A DNA stretch of 57,021 nt from Candidatus Saccharimonadota bacterium (GTDB taxonomy: Bacteria > Patescibacteriota > Saccharimonadia > Saccharimonadales > JACDBH01), in the NCBI GenBank assembly GCA_013694995.1, contig JACDBH010000007.1, positions 1-57,021 of the forward strand, read 5' to 3'. Of this stretch, positions 1 through 8,613 are shown one piece after another (the stretch's first letter is position 1; every line of letters begins with the position of its first letter). The notes under the pieces were generated by a model. It searched no databases. It worked only from the letters and a program-made list of their open reading frames with translations, and was not told the DNA's origin. The position numbers and the translations under genes were made by a program.

Positions 1-1690
1 TAGTACCGTCTACAACACCTGAGTTAAAGCTAAGATTAGTGGTGTTATTCTCAATATCAAAGTCAGACACGACTGCAGTGCCGCCATTGTCATTAATGAC
101 TTCTTTAACTACGGTGAGGGTAGGGGCAACAGCTGTATTGGTTATTTCACAAGTAATATCTTCATCAAGCTCGAGAGTTACTACACTGCCGCTCAGTTCA
201 TCGCCATCACCCCCGGTGCATGACCAGCTTCCGGCAGAATAACCAGAAGGACCGGTTTCACTCAAAGTGTAGCCCGTACCGGCTGCGGCCGCATAAGTTT
301 GGGTTGTTGCGACTAATGTATCCGCAGGAGTTCCGGCTTCATTAATAAGTGGAGTCGCGGTTCCTTGCTGGGCTTTGAGAATCCAGTCATCGGCAAAATT
401 ATTACCGCCACTATTATTTACCACTGTTTTCTTTAGGGTTAGTGTCGGAGCGATATCGTTGTTGGTAATAGTACAAGTGATATTCTGGTTACTCGCAAGA
501 ACTACATTTCCACCCAATACCGTAGGACAGCCCGTGCCAGTAATCGATACGAACTGGTAGCCTATAAGTCCTGTTTCATTAATAGCGTAAGAACCAGGGC
601 TTAAACTAAGCGTCTGGCCTGAAGTAACTGCAGTGCCACCGATGCTCAAACCGAATGCATTAACACCTGCCGAACCTCCATTGTCATTTGTAACGCTCTT
701 GATAAGTGTGATCGAACCCTGCTGGCGGGTATTGGTAATGATACAAACCACATCAGAATTGTTTGGCGGTGTAACAGAGAACTGCCCAGTGCTAATAGTT
801 GTTACGGTAAGGATAGAACCCGCACCATTATTGTCTCTGCAAATTACGCTAATGGCATAGTTAGTGAGTGAGGAACCAGTTGCCGCTGTCTCGCGGAATG
901 TATGCGAAGCGTTTGTAACCGCCCTCTCACCAGTTGTGCCCGAGTCTCCAACAGCTGAAGCATAGACTACACCATCTATACTCAAATTAAATTGCCCGCT
1001 ATCAGTTGTGGGAGTGAGGGATTTACGTATTTCGAGTTTACTTGCACCAGTAGAGATAATACAGTCGGCTGGATCGGAATTTACTATTTGAGAAGGCAGT
1101 GAACAGACATCAATAAGCTCGCTTGTACTACCGCCAACTTCACTAATATCGATAATACAAGTAGCAACTGTGTCTTGTGGTGCGGCCTCACCAGTACCAA
1201 ACGGGTCAGTACTAGTAGTCGCTACAGAACACGATGTGGCATAAGGTCCGCCACTGTTAAGTAAGACCGAACTTGTACATCTATCAAACCTGGTATCGCC
1301 ACAGCTGTAAATATCGGGACTCGTAGCAGTCTGAGTAGCCGGGTTACCTGATATATTCACACAAACGGCATAATTAGCAAAGCCGTCATTATCAGTATCA
1401 AACAAGGCGCAAGCATCGCCCGTATTCGCGCCCGTAAAGTTTATTTTATCCCAGCTCCAGGAAACAGTAAGGGTGGAGGGCAGTCCAGATTCGTCTACGC
1501 ATAACATGGTCAAATCACGCTGCTGGGATCCAACATCGTTGGCTCCTTGCTGGTCATTTGTGCAGACAGGTGCAGCTTCGGCAGTATTATTCCAAAAAGC
1601 CGAGAACGGCACAATTTGGGCTGATAGTAATAAAATAACCGCTGAAGAATAGAGCACTGAATTTTTAAGTTTAGTAATAAATGTGTGCAT
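1..1690 (-). CDS. Secreted surface protein with prealbumin-like repeats (5' part; runs off the left edge)
   Basis: The minus strand is open from an ATG at 1690 to the left edge (563 codons, no stop), so only the N-terminal part is seen. The start has a GGGAGGC Shine-Dalgarno 4 nt upstream. Residues 1-39 form a signal peptide: a basic start, a hydrophobic stretch around 11-29 and an AEA-A cleavage-like site. The mature part is rich in Thr, Ser, Asn and Gly and has scattered Cys. From about residue 323 a repeat of roughly 90-110 residues appears at least three times (about 323, 411 and 519). Each copy opens with a [S/P]TLT-[KxV]-[V/T]N[D/N]xGG-like strand, and copies end in a C-x-ITNT-like strand. 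This resembles prealbumin-like/SpaA-type beta domains of surface adhesins. It is probably exported and cell-surface located; a C-terminal anchor cannot be checked. The plus-strand reading frames over this region are shadows of it. Confidence 0.85.
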   Translation of the reverse strand, partial: MHTFITKLKNSVLYSSAVILLLSAQIVPFSAFWNNTAEAAPVCTNDQQGANDVGSQQRDLTMLCVDESGLPSTLTVSWSWDKINFTGANTGDACALFDTDNDGFANYAVCVNISGNPATQTATSPDIYSCGDTRFDRCTSSVLLNSGGPYATSCSVATTSTDPFGTGEAAPQDTVATCIIDISEVGGSTSELIDVCSLPSQIVNSDPADCIISTGASKLEIRKSLTPTTDSGQFNLSIDGVVYASAVGDSGTTGERAVTNASHTFRETAATGSSLTNYAISVICRDNNGAGSILTVTTISTGQFSVTPPNNSDVVCIITNTRQQGSITLIKSVTNDNGGSAGVNAFGLSIGGTAVTSGQTLSLSPGSYAINETGLIGYQFVSITGTGCPTVLGGNVVLASNQNITCTITNNDIAPTLTLKKTVVNNSGGNNFADDWILKAQQGTATPLINEAGTPADTLVATTQTYAAAAGTGYTLSETGPSGYSAGSWSCTGGDGDELSGSVVTLELDEDITCEITNTAVAPTLTVVKEVINDNGGTAVVSDFDIENNTTNLSFNSGVVDGT

Positions 1691-1908
1691 ATGGCCTCCC
1701 TGCCTTTGTTGTCGCTCCCACCAAATAACACCGATACTATATAAAGCGGATTATGTACTCGTAATATTATAAAAGCAAGTATTTTTACAATAATTACAAC
1801 TTAAAGTGTTTTAATGATATAAATAGCTCTATATATTTTTTTAAAAGCCCTTTAATAATTTACTTTATAGCGACAGTAGATTTCACATTTTAAATTTAAA
1901 AAAAATTG

Positions 1909-2841
1909 TCAAAAGTGATTGATGAAACCTTCTAGAGATTTGGCAAGTTCAGCATTATTAAGATTTCGAAGTTCAAGCAGTGCTTTTTGCTTATAGTTTT
2001 CTGCCTCACTTATAGCACGATTTATAGAGTCATCCTTTTTCAGTATTTCTAAGACTTGTGGGGCTGAAACGTCATCGCTTTCCAAAAGTTTTTTTAGCGT
2101 AACCTTATTTGGTCCATGAAGAGATAGTATAACTGGCAGGGTATAATTACCTTCGCGCACGTCGTTACCTACGGACTTACCGGTTGTTTCGGGCGATTCA
2201 ACGAAATCCCTAACATCATCCATATACTGGTAATAGAAACCAAAATTTTCAGCAACATCAGACAGCACTTTGAGCTCATTTGAGTCTAACCCGGAAACAA
2301 GCCCACCTAAATTTACCGAGGCAATAAACATAGAAGAGGTCTTGCCCCTGACCGCCGACAGGAGTGATTTTGTGGTACGCCTAGTATTAAAATTATCTCT
2401 AAGCTCAATTGCTTGGCCTTCGCATAAACGCATAATTGTTTCAGCCAAAATTACGCCAGCCTCAGCACTCACGTTTGCCGCCAATGCGCATCCTTTGGCG
2501 AACAAATAATCACCCGCAAGGATCGCCGAATTTGTACCTTCTTTTGAATTTATTGTTGGTACGCCCCAGCGCAATGCTCCGATGTCAATTATGTCATCGT
2601 GAACCAGGCTGGCCAAATGCACAAGCTCTACCGCAGTTGCTGCGTTAATGACTTTATCGTCAATTTTTTTCCCATTATAAAAAGCGATAGCGATGACCAG
2701 GCTTGGCCTTAGCCTCTTCCCGTGTGCGTGTAGCAGACGCCCAGCACCACTGATGTTTTTTGGTGCTAAGCCTTTTAGTTTTTTATCTACAAGATTAAGA
2801 AAACGGGGCAGGTTTTTTATTCCAAAATCTAGTGAATTCAC
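1909..2841 (-). CDS. Polyprenyl diphosphate synthase (trans-isoprenyl chain elongation)
   Basis: A 310-residue protein of normal length for the family that makes all-trans prenyl diphosphates by adding isopentenyl units to an allylic primer. The first Asp-rich motif DDIID is at residues 82-86, followed by R-W-G where RRG is usual. The GKRLRP substrate-binding motif is near 41-46, and the second Asp-rich motif (MDDVRD) lies in the C-terminal third. The start is GTG at 2841; a -10-like TATATT (2849-2854) lies 7 nt upstream, so the mRNA is probably leaderless. The product could be the tail of a respiratory quinone, a lipid carrier precursor, or the farnesyl donor for CyoE; chain length cannot be read from sequence alone. 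Its position beside cyo genes fits a respiratory role, but that is inference. Confidence 0.88.
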   Translation of the reverse strand: MNSLDFGIKNLPRFLNLVDKKLKGLAPKNISGAGRLLHAHGKRLRPSLVIAIAFYNGKKIDDKVINAATAVELVHLASLVHDDIIDIGALRWGVPTINSKEGTNSAILAGDYLFAKGCALAANVSAEAGVILAETIMRLCEGQAIELRDNFNTRRTTKSLLSAVRGKTSSMFIASVNLGGLVSGLDSNELKVLSDVAENFGFYYQYMDDVRDFVESPETTGKSVGNDVREGNYTLPVILSLHGPNKVTLKKLLESDDVSAPQVLEILKKDDSINRAISEAENYKQKALLELRNLNNAELAKSLEGFINHF

Positions 2842-2884
2842 TTGATCTAATATAGCATTAATATATAAGTGGCCGCGCCGCTAC

Positions 2885-3012
2885 CTGACCCACACTCACT
2901 TTTTTGAAGCAAGAGGGTCAGGCGAAGTGCAACCGGATAACTTCCTGGCTTTAAACCAAGAAGTTACCCGCGTGTAACGCACTCTTGAAGCGAAAAAGTG
3001 AGTGTGGGTCAG
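2885..3012. mobile_element. MITE-like element: 20-bp perfect terminal inverted repeats, 9-bp target duplication
   Basis: CTGACCCACACTCACTTTTT at 2885-2904 is the exact reverse complement of 2993-3012. The 128-bp unit is bordered by a 9-bp direct repeat CGCCGCTAC at 2876-2884 and 3013-3021, as expected for a target-site duplication. The interior is also an imperfect palindrome: the arms around 2932-2946 (CGGATAACTTCCTGG) and the complement of 2961-2975 match closely, so the whole unit can fold into one long hairpin. It has no coding capacity for a transposase. It sits between the polyprenyl synthase gene and the end of cyoD, 39 bp from the cyoD stop, where it could also end transcription. The family is not identified; 9-bp duplications occur in several IS families. 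Confidence 0.75.
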
Positions 3013-3050
3013 CGCCGCTACAACAAAAGCCAGCCAAATTAAACTGCCAC

Positions 3051-3743
3051 TTAAGGCGCCACAGAGAAGTGGCCGTCTGTATTGATATCTTGATCGTCGT
3101 GAAATGCAAAATCACCCGACTGATTAAGGGTAATAGTCTCAGGACGTCCGTCGTCAAGCACGACTTCGTACTCCCCACCATAACTAACTTGCGCGGTATG
3201 CGAGCCAAACTTCATAACCCGCTTTTTATTATCTTCATTGATAAATGTCAACGTATCACACAAGCTTGCTTCAAGGTGTATAGGGCTGACTTGGCCGTCC
3301 TTTATAGTAATAATGTGGTTATCACCAAGCTCTTTACAAGCACCGGTTTTTTCGCCGCCTAACTGAGATATGCCTTCTTTTTGAGCAAGCCTAGTGGTTA
3401 TTTCTTCCGGTGACATGTTTTGATACAAGTGGCTCATAATAAACAGAGAAGCGCTTATGGTGAGCACAATGACTCCGGCCGTAGCAAAAAAGAAAACAAC
3501 GTTATATAGCGGCTTTGGCCCTCGCCCTAAGTGTAGGAAAAACAGTAACTGGATTGCCATCTGCAGTATCGCGATACTAAGTATTACTGCCAGCAACGCA
3601 TTGCCTGCAATGACTTTGTTGACCACCAAATAGTAGGGAATAATCGTGAATACCAGGGACAAAATAAATCCTATGACATACGAACCAGTTGTTCCATGCT
3701 CGCTCTTTGTGTTCGACTTGGTTACATGTGATTCTGTGCTCAT
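3051..3743 (-). CDS. cyoD: Cytochrome bo3 oxidase subunit IV fused to a cupredoxin-like domain
   Basis: Residues about 15-110 match CyoD: three membrane helices, with GFILSLVFTIIPYYLVV as the first and an LLFFLHLG segment like the CyoD FLHM turn. E. coli CyoD is about 110 residues; this protein has 230. The extra half (about 120-230) is predicted soluble and outside the membrane. It has a beta-rich pattern like cupredoxins (CDTLTFINED... FGSH... FAFHDD... DGHFSV). Possible metal ligands are three His residues; the C-x-H-x-M loop of blue copper proteins is absent, so copper binding is uncertain. The ATG overlaps the cyoC stop as ATGA, so translation is coupled. It is the last gene of cyoABCD. 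Confidence 0.85.
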   Translation of the reverse strand: MSTESHVTKSNTKSEHGTTGSYVIGFILSLVFTIIPYYLVVNKVIAGNALLAVILSIAILQMAIQLLFFLHLGRGPKPLYNVVFFFATAGVIVLTISASLFIMSHLYQNMSPEEITTRLAQKEGISQLGGEKTGACKELGDNHIITIKDGQVSPIHLEASLCDTLTFINEDNKKRVMKFGSHTAQVSYGGEYEVVLDDGRPETITLNQSGDFAFHDDQDINTDGHFSVAP

Positions 3744-4339
3744 ACGAATGCCATTAAATAAACTACAGTGAAGATAAATATCCAGACGATATCAAGGAAG
3801 TGCCAGAACAAACTGAGCATAGACAGTTTACGCACCATACTCTTGGTAAGACCGCGTTTTGCCACAAAGAACAGCGTTATTGCAGCCCATATCAAGGCAG
3901 ATGTAATATGCACGCCGTGTGTTCCAACCAGCAAAAAGAATGAAGACATGAACGCGTTACTACGCATCGTGTGTCCTTCATGAATAAATTCAACAAATTC
4001 GTATAATTCGATGCTCAAGAAGGCTAAACCTAGGAGAAACGTGATACCGAACCAAAAAAGTGTCTGTTTTTTTATACCCTTGCGGGCGGCGATCATCCCT
4101 AGCCCACAGGTAAAACTGCTAGTGAGAAGTATTAATGTCTCTGTTAGAGCCAGGGGAGGGCTAAATAGATCACGACCCGTTGGTCCACCTAAACTATTGC
4201 CATGCAATACGGCATATACTGCAAAGAGCACTGAGAACATCAAGAGATCGGTCATCAGATAGACCCAAAAACCAAACATTACGCGGTCATTGGCCGCCTC
4301 TTCGTGACTCATCTCTTCAGATGTTTCGGCGTGCGTCAT
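3740..4339 (-). CDS. cyoC: Cytochrome bo3 quinol oxidase subunit III
   Basis: A 199-residue five-helix subunit III of the heme-copper oxidase family, of normal length for CyoC (about 204). Typical segments are FGFWVYLMTDLLMFSVLFAVYAV near the N-terminus, then GTHGVHI, and a final LFWHFLDIVWIFIFTVVYLM. I chose ATG 4339 over the in-frame GTG at 4363, because 4339 forms an ATGA overlap with the cyoB stop and has GAGGGG 6 nt upstream. The subunit has no redox centre and stabilises subunit I. It lies in the operon order A-B-C-D, like E. coli. Confidence 0.93.
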   Translation of the reverse strand: MTHAETSEEMSHEEAANDRVMFGFWVYLMTDLLMFSVLFAVYAVLHGNSLGGPTGRDLFSPPLALTETLILLTSSFTCGLGMIAARKGIKKQTLFWFGITFLLGLAFLSIELYEFVEFIHEGHTMRSNAFMSSFFLLVGTHGVHITSALIWAAITLFFVAKRGLTKSMVRKLSMLSLFWHFLDIVWIFIFTVVYLMAFV

Positions 4340-6405
4340 CGTTTGCCCCTCACCAGTCGCCACGCCCAGGATAGTGCTATCTTTATAAATTCTAGGAGGC
4401 CCATGTCTACTTCATCATCATCCTTATGAAAGGCACGAACTTTATCGGCTTGGTGTTCTTCCATTTTTTCTACTACCTCAGCAGGGATTGTATACTCGGA
4501 ATCTTCATTAAATGTCTTGGCAATCAAACAAATAATGATGCCAAGGATCGACACAACTACCAACCAGACAATCTCCCAGACAAAGCCAAATCCGACTAGA
4601 AATGCGAAGATTGAAATGTATATACCAGAGGCTGTGTTCTTAGGCATGTGAATGTCTTTGTATGTAGGTTTTGAGATTCCGAGCTTTTTCATTTCGAAAT
4701 ATGCGTCGCGGGACGAAACTTCGGGAATAACGGCAAAGTTGTACGCAGGAGCTGGTGAGGCAACCGACCACTCTAATGTACGCCCATCCCAGGGGTCGCC
4801 TGTAGTATCGGCCAAACGCCTTTTTTGGATAAAACTGGCAATAATTTGCACAATTTGCAGTGCAGCACCAATCGCGATGATAATGCCTCCGATGAGAGAC
4901 ATTATGAAGAACGGCTGCCAACCAGTAGAAGCATCGTAGTGATCAAGCCGCCTGGTAGCCCCCATGAGTCCAAGTACATAAAGCGGGATAAAGGCTACAA
5001 AGAATCCAATTATCCAACTCCAGACAGCGTAGCGGCCGATACGCTCATTTAACCGGAAACCAGCTATCTTAGGGAACCAGTAAGCTAGACCGGCAAAGAT
5101 ACCGAATAGCACTCCCCCAACAACTGTAGAGTGGAAGTGTGCCACCAAGAACAGACTGTTGTGAAGTTGGAAGTCAACTGGGGGTATAGCCAGCAGTACG
5201 CCAGAAATTCCGCCCAATGCGAATACGGCAATAAACCCAAGGAACCAAAGCATCGGCACAGTAAGTCGTATTTTGCCCTTGTACATCGTGACAATCCAGC
5301 TGAACACTAACACAGTCGTCGGTATCGCGATTATCATCGTGGCTACCCCGAAGGCTGAGTTTACGTCAGCTCCGGCGCCCATAGTGAAGAAGTGGTGTAA
5401 CCACACCATCAGAGCAAGAGTCGAAATACCTATCATGCCAAACACATTGGATTTATAGAAAGCTATGGGTTTGCGACTGAAGGTGGAAACAACCTCTGAA
5501 AACACGCCCAATGAGGGCAACATCAAAATATATACTTCCGGGTGTCCCCACATCCATATAAGATTGGTATACATCATGGCGTTACCACCACCGGTGGTTG
5601 TGAAAAAGTGCGTGCCAAAATACCGGTCAAAAAACATCAAAAAGATAGTCATGGTAAGTAATGGGAAGACGGTAACTGCCATGGCCATACTGCACAGTGA
5701 GCCCCAGGTAAAGAGAGGCATCTTAAATAAGGTCATTCCTTTTGCGCGCATCTTGAGCATTGTCATAATAAAGTTTATCGCGGCTAAGGTCGTACCGATA
5801 CCGGAAATCTGCAGACTCCAAATCCAATAATCCATCCCGACGCCAGGGCTGAATTCCTTACCCGATAATGGAGCGACAGCCAGCCAGCCGGCTGCGCCGT
5901 ATTCATTGCCAAGAAAGAAAAACATATTTACCATAATGACCCCAGCAACATACAGCCAAAAGCCTAAGGTATTCATAAAAGGTGAGGCTAAATCGCGCGC
6001 GCCTATCTGTAGAGGCACAATATAGTTAATAAGCCCAAAAATCAGAGCCATAGCCACAAAGAACACCATAATATTTCCGTGAGCAGTAAAGATTTGCTGG
6101 AAGTGATCTGCAGATAAATAACCGTGTGAAGACCCGGATGACAAGGACTGCTGAAGCCAGAGCATGATTGCGTCCAGTCCCCCACGTACCAGCATGAAGC
6201 CACCGGCGATGAAGTACATTATGCCGATCTTTTTAGGGTCAACCGATGTAAACCATTCGTTCCACAACCACTTCCAACGCTTTTTGTAGGTTATAAGCCC
6301 GACCGCAAACAGTAGCATTAGCGTAAAGCCTACTGAACCGGCTATGGTAAACCACTCATGAGGTAGTGCGTCTGCGTTTAATTTTCCTATTAAGAATTCT
6401 CTCAT
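4336..6405 (-). CDS. cyoB: Cytochrome bo3 quinol oxidase subunit I (heme b, heme o3-CuB); K-channel lysine replaced
   Basis: A 689-residue catalytic subunit that reduces O2 with quinol and pumps protons. Heme ligands are His109, His423 and His425. CuB ligands are His288, His337 and His338, with Tyr292 in the HPEVY crosslink motif. The quinol-site residues R74, D78, H101 and Q104 match E. coli R71, D75, H98 and Q101, which argues for quinol rather than cytochrome c. The D channel is present (D138 in GARD, E290). E. coli K362 aligns with Leu366 (codon 5308-5310) in the segment IPTTVLVFSW, where family members have IPTGxKIF. The alignment offset is +4 at every flanking ligand, so the site is firm. 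The cyoA stop overlaps the ATG (TAATG). Confidence 0.97.
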   Translation of the reverse strand: MREFLIGKLNADALPHEWFTIAGSVGFTLMLLFAVGLITYKKRWKWLWNEWFTSVDPKKIGIMYFIAGGFMLVRGGLDAIMLWLQQSLSSGSSHGYLSADHFQQIFTAHGNIMVFFVAMALIFGLINYIVPLQIGARDLASPFMNTLGFWLYVAGVIMVNMFFFLGNEYGAAGWLAVAPLSGKEFSPGVGMDYWIWSLQISGIGTTLAAINFIMTMLKMRAKGMTLFKMPLFTWGSLCSMAMAVTVFPLLTMTIFLMFFDRYFGTHFFTTTGGGNAMMYTNLIWMWGHPEVYILMLPSLGVFSEVVSTFSRKPIAFYKSNVFGMIGISTLALMVWLHHFFTMGAGADVNSAFGVATMIIAIPTTVLVFSWIVTMYKGKIRLTVPMLWFLGFIAVFALGGISGVLLAIPPVDFQLHNSLFLVAHFHSTVVGGVLFGIFAGLAYWFPKIAGFRLNERIGRYAVWSWIIGFFVAFIPLYVLGLMGATRRLDHYDASTGWQPFFIMSLIGGIIIAIGAALQIVQIIASFIQKRRLADTTGDPWDGRTLEWSVASPAPAYNFAVIPEVSSRDAYFEMKKLGISKPTYKDIHMPKNTASGIYISIFAFLVGFGFVWEIVWLVVVSILGIIICLIAKTFNEDSEYTIPAEVVEKMEEHQADKVRAFHKDDDEVDMGLLEFIKIALSWAWRLVRGKR

Positions 6406-7328
6406 TAGTGCGTTACCTTGTGTTCCGTGGATCCTGCGTATTGTTGATGACCCCCAGCGTACTTACTTAGTATATTACTATATATTTCAGGTTCCGGATT
6501 GGAGTAAAAAGCGGCCTGATTATTCTCGCTGGGCATAAGCAGACTAGCGTATTCGGAGGTGCCAAGCTCGTTAGTTGAAAGCGTTGTATCGTTCACCCAC
6601 TTCTTAAAATCTTCTTCTGAACTGACGCGGGTAATAAACCTCATGCCGGCAAAACCGGCACCATTAATTTCGGCAGCACTGCCCTGATAATCCCCTGGGG
6701 TATTAGCAATTAAATTCAGCCAGTTTACGTGCTGGGTCATTGCATATAACATACCGCCTAAATGTGGAATCCAGAACGAACTCATGGGCGTCTCATCAGC
6801 CGTTAACTCAAATTGCACAGGGGTGTCTACGGGAATTTGGACATAGTTGACAGTCGCAATGTTCTGGTCTGGATATATAAATAACCATTTCCAACGCAAA
6901 GCAACTACTTGGATAGTGAGGCGCTCATTCTCGGATTCAATCAGTCTCTTTGGATCAAGTTTCTGAGTGGCCGGCAACATGAGGGATGCTAAAATTAGCA
7001 TAATTATAGTAGGCAAGGCCCATAGCGTAAATGTAAAAAACTTGCCATGATCGGAGTGGGGACTATAAGCGGCCTTCTCGTTGTCCTCTCTGTACTTCCA
7101 GGCGAAAAAGTAGAGGAAGAATAGAATCGGGACGCCAAACCCCAGCATTATTAATGTCGAGATTACCATCAGCCGATGCTGCTGGTCTGCCACCAAGCCT
7201 TTGGGGCTAAACAATATGACATCATTACCTCTTAGTAGTGCGGCAACAAGCAAACTGAGGCCAATAAACCCCAATAAAACTAGCCATATAGTTCTAACTC
7301 GACTAAACTTTTTCCCAGGTTTTGTCAT
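6405..7328 (-). CDS. cyoA: Cytochrome bo3 quinol oxidase subunit II
   Basis: A 307-residue subunit II with an N-terminal hydrophobic helix (about 12-31), a second hairpin helix pair (about 52-75 and 100-118) and an extracytoplasmic cupredoxin domain. That domain carries the CyoA pattern SFWIPHLGGMLYAM... LIANTPGDYQG... GFAGMRF. The protein has no cysteine at all, so there is no CuA site and no lipobox; E. coli CyoA is a lipoprotein. This supports quinol as donor. The E. coli Glu89 position (entry of the K channel, VEAVVW) aligns with Thr99 in FTFTLW. It is the first gene of cyoABCD, divergent from cyoE. I did not find a convincing SD or consensus promoter just upstream. Confidence 0.94.
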   Translation of the reverse strand: MTKPGKKFSRVRTIWLVLLGFIGLSLLVAALLRGNDVILFSPKGLVADQQHRLMVISTLIMLGFGVPILFFLYFFAWKYREDNEKAAYSPHSDHGKFFTFTLWALPTIIMLILASLMLPATQKLDPKRLIESENERLTIQVVALRWKWLFIYPDQNIATVNYVQIPVDTPVQFELTADETPMSSFWIPHLGGMLYAMTQHVNWLNLIANTPGDYQGSAAEINGAGFAGMRFITRVSSEEDFKKWVNDTTLSTNELGTSEYASLLMPSENNQAAFYSNPEPEIYSNILSKYAGGHQQYAGSTEHKVTH

Positions 7329-7457
7329 TAATACGCTATCATTATTTTATATATTTAAGCATTATCGCTATAACTTTACTATGCTGATCTTTGACTTTCA
7401 CTGTCTGTCACTAAATTATAAAGCTCACTGATTGCCTAGCACCACTGGTCGGTCTGT

Positions 7458-7463
7458 TACACT
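7458..7463 (+). promoter_or_regulatory. Extended -10 of cyoE, predicted leaderless transcript
   Basis: TACACT preceded by TG and one base (7455-7457) forms an extended -10. It ends 7 nt before the cyoE ATG at 7471, so transcription would begin at or next to the start codon. There is no Shine-Dalgarno sequence. No good -35 is visible, as is usual with an extended -10. Confidence 0.55.
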
Positions 7464-7470
7464 GAAGTGA

Positions 7471-8328
7471 ATGTTTAGTGGTTATTATAAGTTAATCAAG
7501 CCGCGGGTGATGTATGGCAATCTTATTACGACTATTGCTGGGTTCTTATTTGCCGCTGATGGACACATAGATTTAGGCTTGTTCTTGGCAACCGCTATCG
7601 GCACAGGGCTGGTTATTTCAAGTGCCTGTGTGATAAATAACTACCTCGATCAAGATATTGATGCCAAAATGGAGCGTACCAAATCCCGGCCGCTCATAAC
7701 GGGAGAGGTGAGTCAAACAGGTGCTGTTGTTTACGGCGCAACACTTGGGATCTTGGGTTTAGCGATGCTTATCGCCTGGACTAACAGGTGGGTAGTAGGC
7801 GTCGGCATTTTTGGCTTCGTGACATATGTCTGGTTATATGGAGCTCTAGGGAAGCGAAAAAGTGTACATGGCACACTAGTAGGTAGCCTCAGCGGTGCTG
7901 CGCCCATCTTGGCTGGTTACGTGGCCGTGCAGCCTGGGCTGGACGCTGCAGCCGTTATACTTTTTCTGATTATTTTCTTCTGGCAGATGCCAGAGTTTTA
8001 TTCGATATCAATTTACCGTAAGGTTGAGTACGCCAAGGCCGGCATACCAGTCAGCTCTGTGGTCCGCGGCGTCGATGCCACTAAACGGCAGATATTTGTT
8101 TACACGGTTCTAACTGTCGCCAGCATGATGGGCCTGGCCGCTACACCACTGGCCTCGCTGTCGTACCTGGTGGTGGTTTTGGTGTTTGGCGCCTACTGGC
8201 TGCAGCTGACCGCCGAAGGTCTGGTTACAGAAAATAATGATGTATGGGCTCACCGCAATTTTCATTTTGCACTTTGGGTACTGGTGATTTTTTGCCTAAT
8301 TATTTCATTAAACCCATTTGTGCCGTAA
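7471..8328 (+). CDS. cyoE: Protoheme IX farnesyltransferase (heme O synthase)
   Basis: A 285-residue UbiA-superfamily membrane prenyltransferase that converts heme B to heme O using farnesyl diphosphate, the heme needed by bo3. The conserved motif NNYLDQDIDAKMERTKSRPL (about residues 69-88) is the heme O/A synthase signature. Several membrane helices follow, with a second conserved region around WQMPEFYSISIYRKVEYAKAG. The gene diverges from cyoA with 142 bp between them, instead of being the last gene of the operon as in E. coli. The allylic donor may come from the polyprenyl synthase at 1909-2841, which is an inference. Confidence 0.95.
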   Translation: MFSGYYKLIKPRVMYGNLITTIAGFLFAADGHIDLGLFLATAIGTGLVISSACVINNYLDQDIDAKMERTKSRPLITGEVSQTGAVVYGATLGILGLAMLIAWTNRWVVGVGIFGFVTYVWLYGALGKRKSVHGTLVGSLSGAAPILAGYVAVQPGLDAAAVILFLIIFFWQMPEFYSISIYRKVEYAKAGIPVSSVVRGVDATKRQIFVYTVLTVASMMGLAATPLASLSYLVVVLVFGAYWLQLTAEGLVTENNDVWAHRNFHFALWVLVIFCLIISLNPFVP

Positions 8329-8338
8329 ACTATTTTAT

Positions 8339-8593
8339 ATGCTTATACTTACACATATTATTTTAGCCCTCAGTGCATTAGCACTATCAGTTGCATCCAA
8401 CTTCAGGCCTGACACCAGCAAACTTAAGACAAGTTACTCGTTAGCTATCGGCACACTCGCATCTGGTTTCCTACTGATTATCGTTAACAATGCGAGTGTC
8501 CTGCGAACGTGCCTTAGTGGCATTTTGTTCTTTGGAGTTGTAAGCCTCCTCAACGAAACTGCCCGCCGCAAACTCGTTACCCAAAACACCTAG
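8339..8593 (+). CDS. Small membrane protein of unknown function after cyoE
   Basis: An 84-residue protein with three hydrophobic segments (about 2-20, 32-50 and 54-70) and a basic C-terminus. I do not recognise a family. I prefer ATG 8339, 10 nt after the cyoE stop, over an in-frame start at 8318 inside cyoE. It has no clear SD and is probably co-transcribed with cyoE; a terminator hairpin follows. Length and position recall accessory proteins of oxidase assembly, but there is no sequence support for that role. Confidence 0.55.
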   Translation: MLILTHIILALSALALSVASNFRPDTSKLKTSYSLAIGTLASGFLLIIVNNASVLRTCLSGILFFGVVSLLNETARRKLVTQNT

Positions 8594-8613
8594 TCAAAAA
8601 CAGTAAAGAAGTT

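Noticed and set aside
1510-1731. A 73-codon minus-strand frame and three plus-strand frames in 39-860
   Set aside because: They overlap the long continuous minus-strand frame 1-1690, which has a signal peptide, SD and repeats; the others have no such support.
2885-3012. Plain rho-independent terminator for cyoD
   Set aside because: The perfect 20-bp ends with a flanking 9-bp duplication fit an inserted element better; a terminator role may be secondary.
6405-7328. Cytochrome c oxidase subunit II
   Set aside because: The protein contains no cysteine and cannot form CuA, and subunit I keeps the quinol-site residues.
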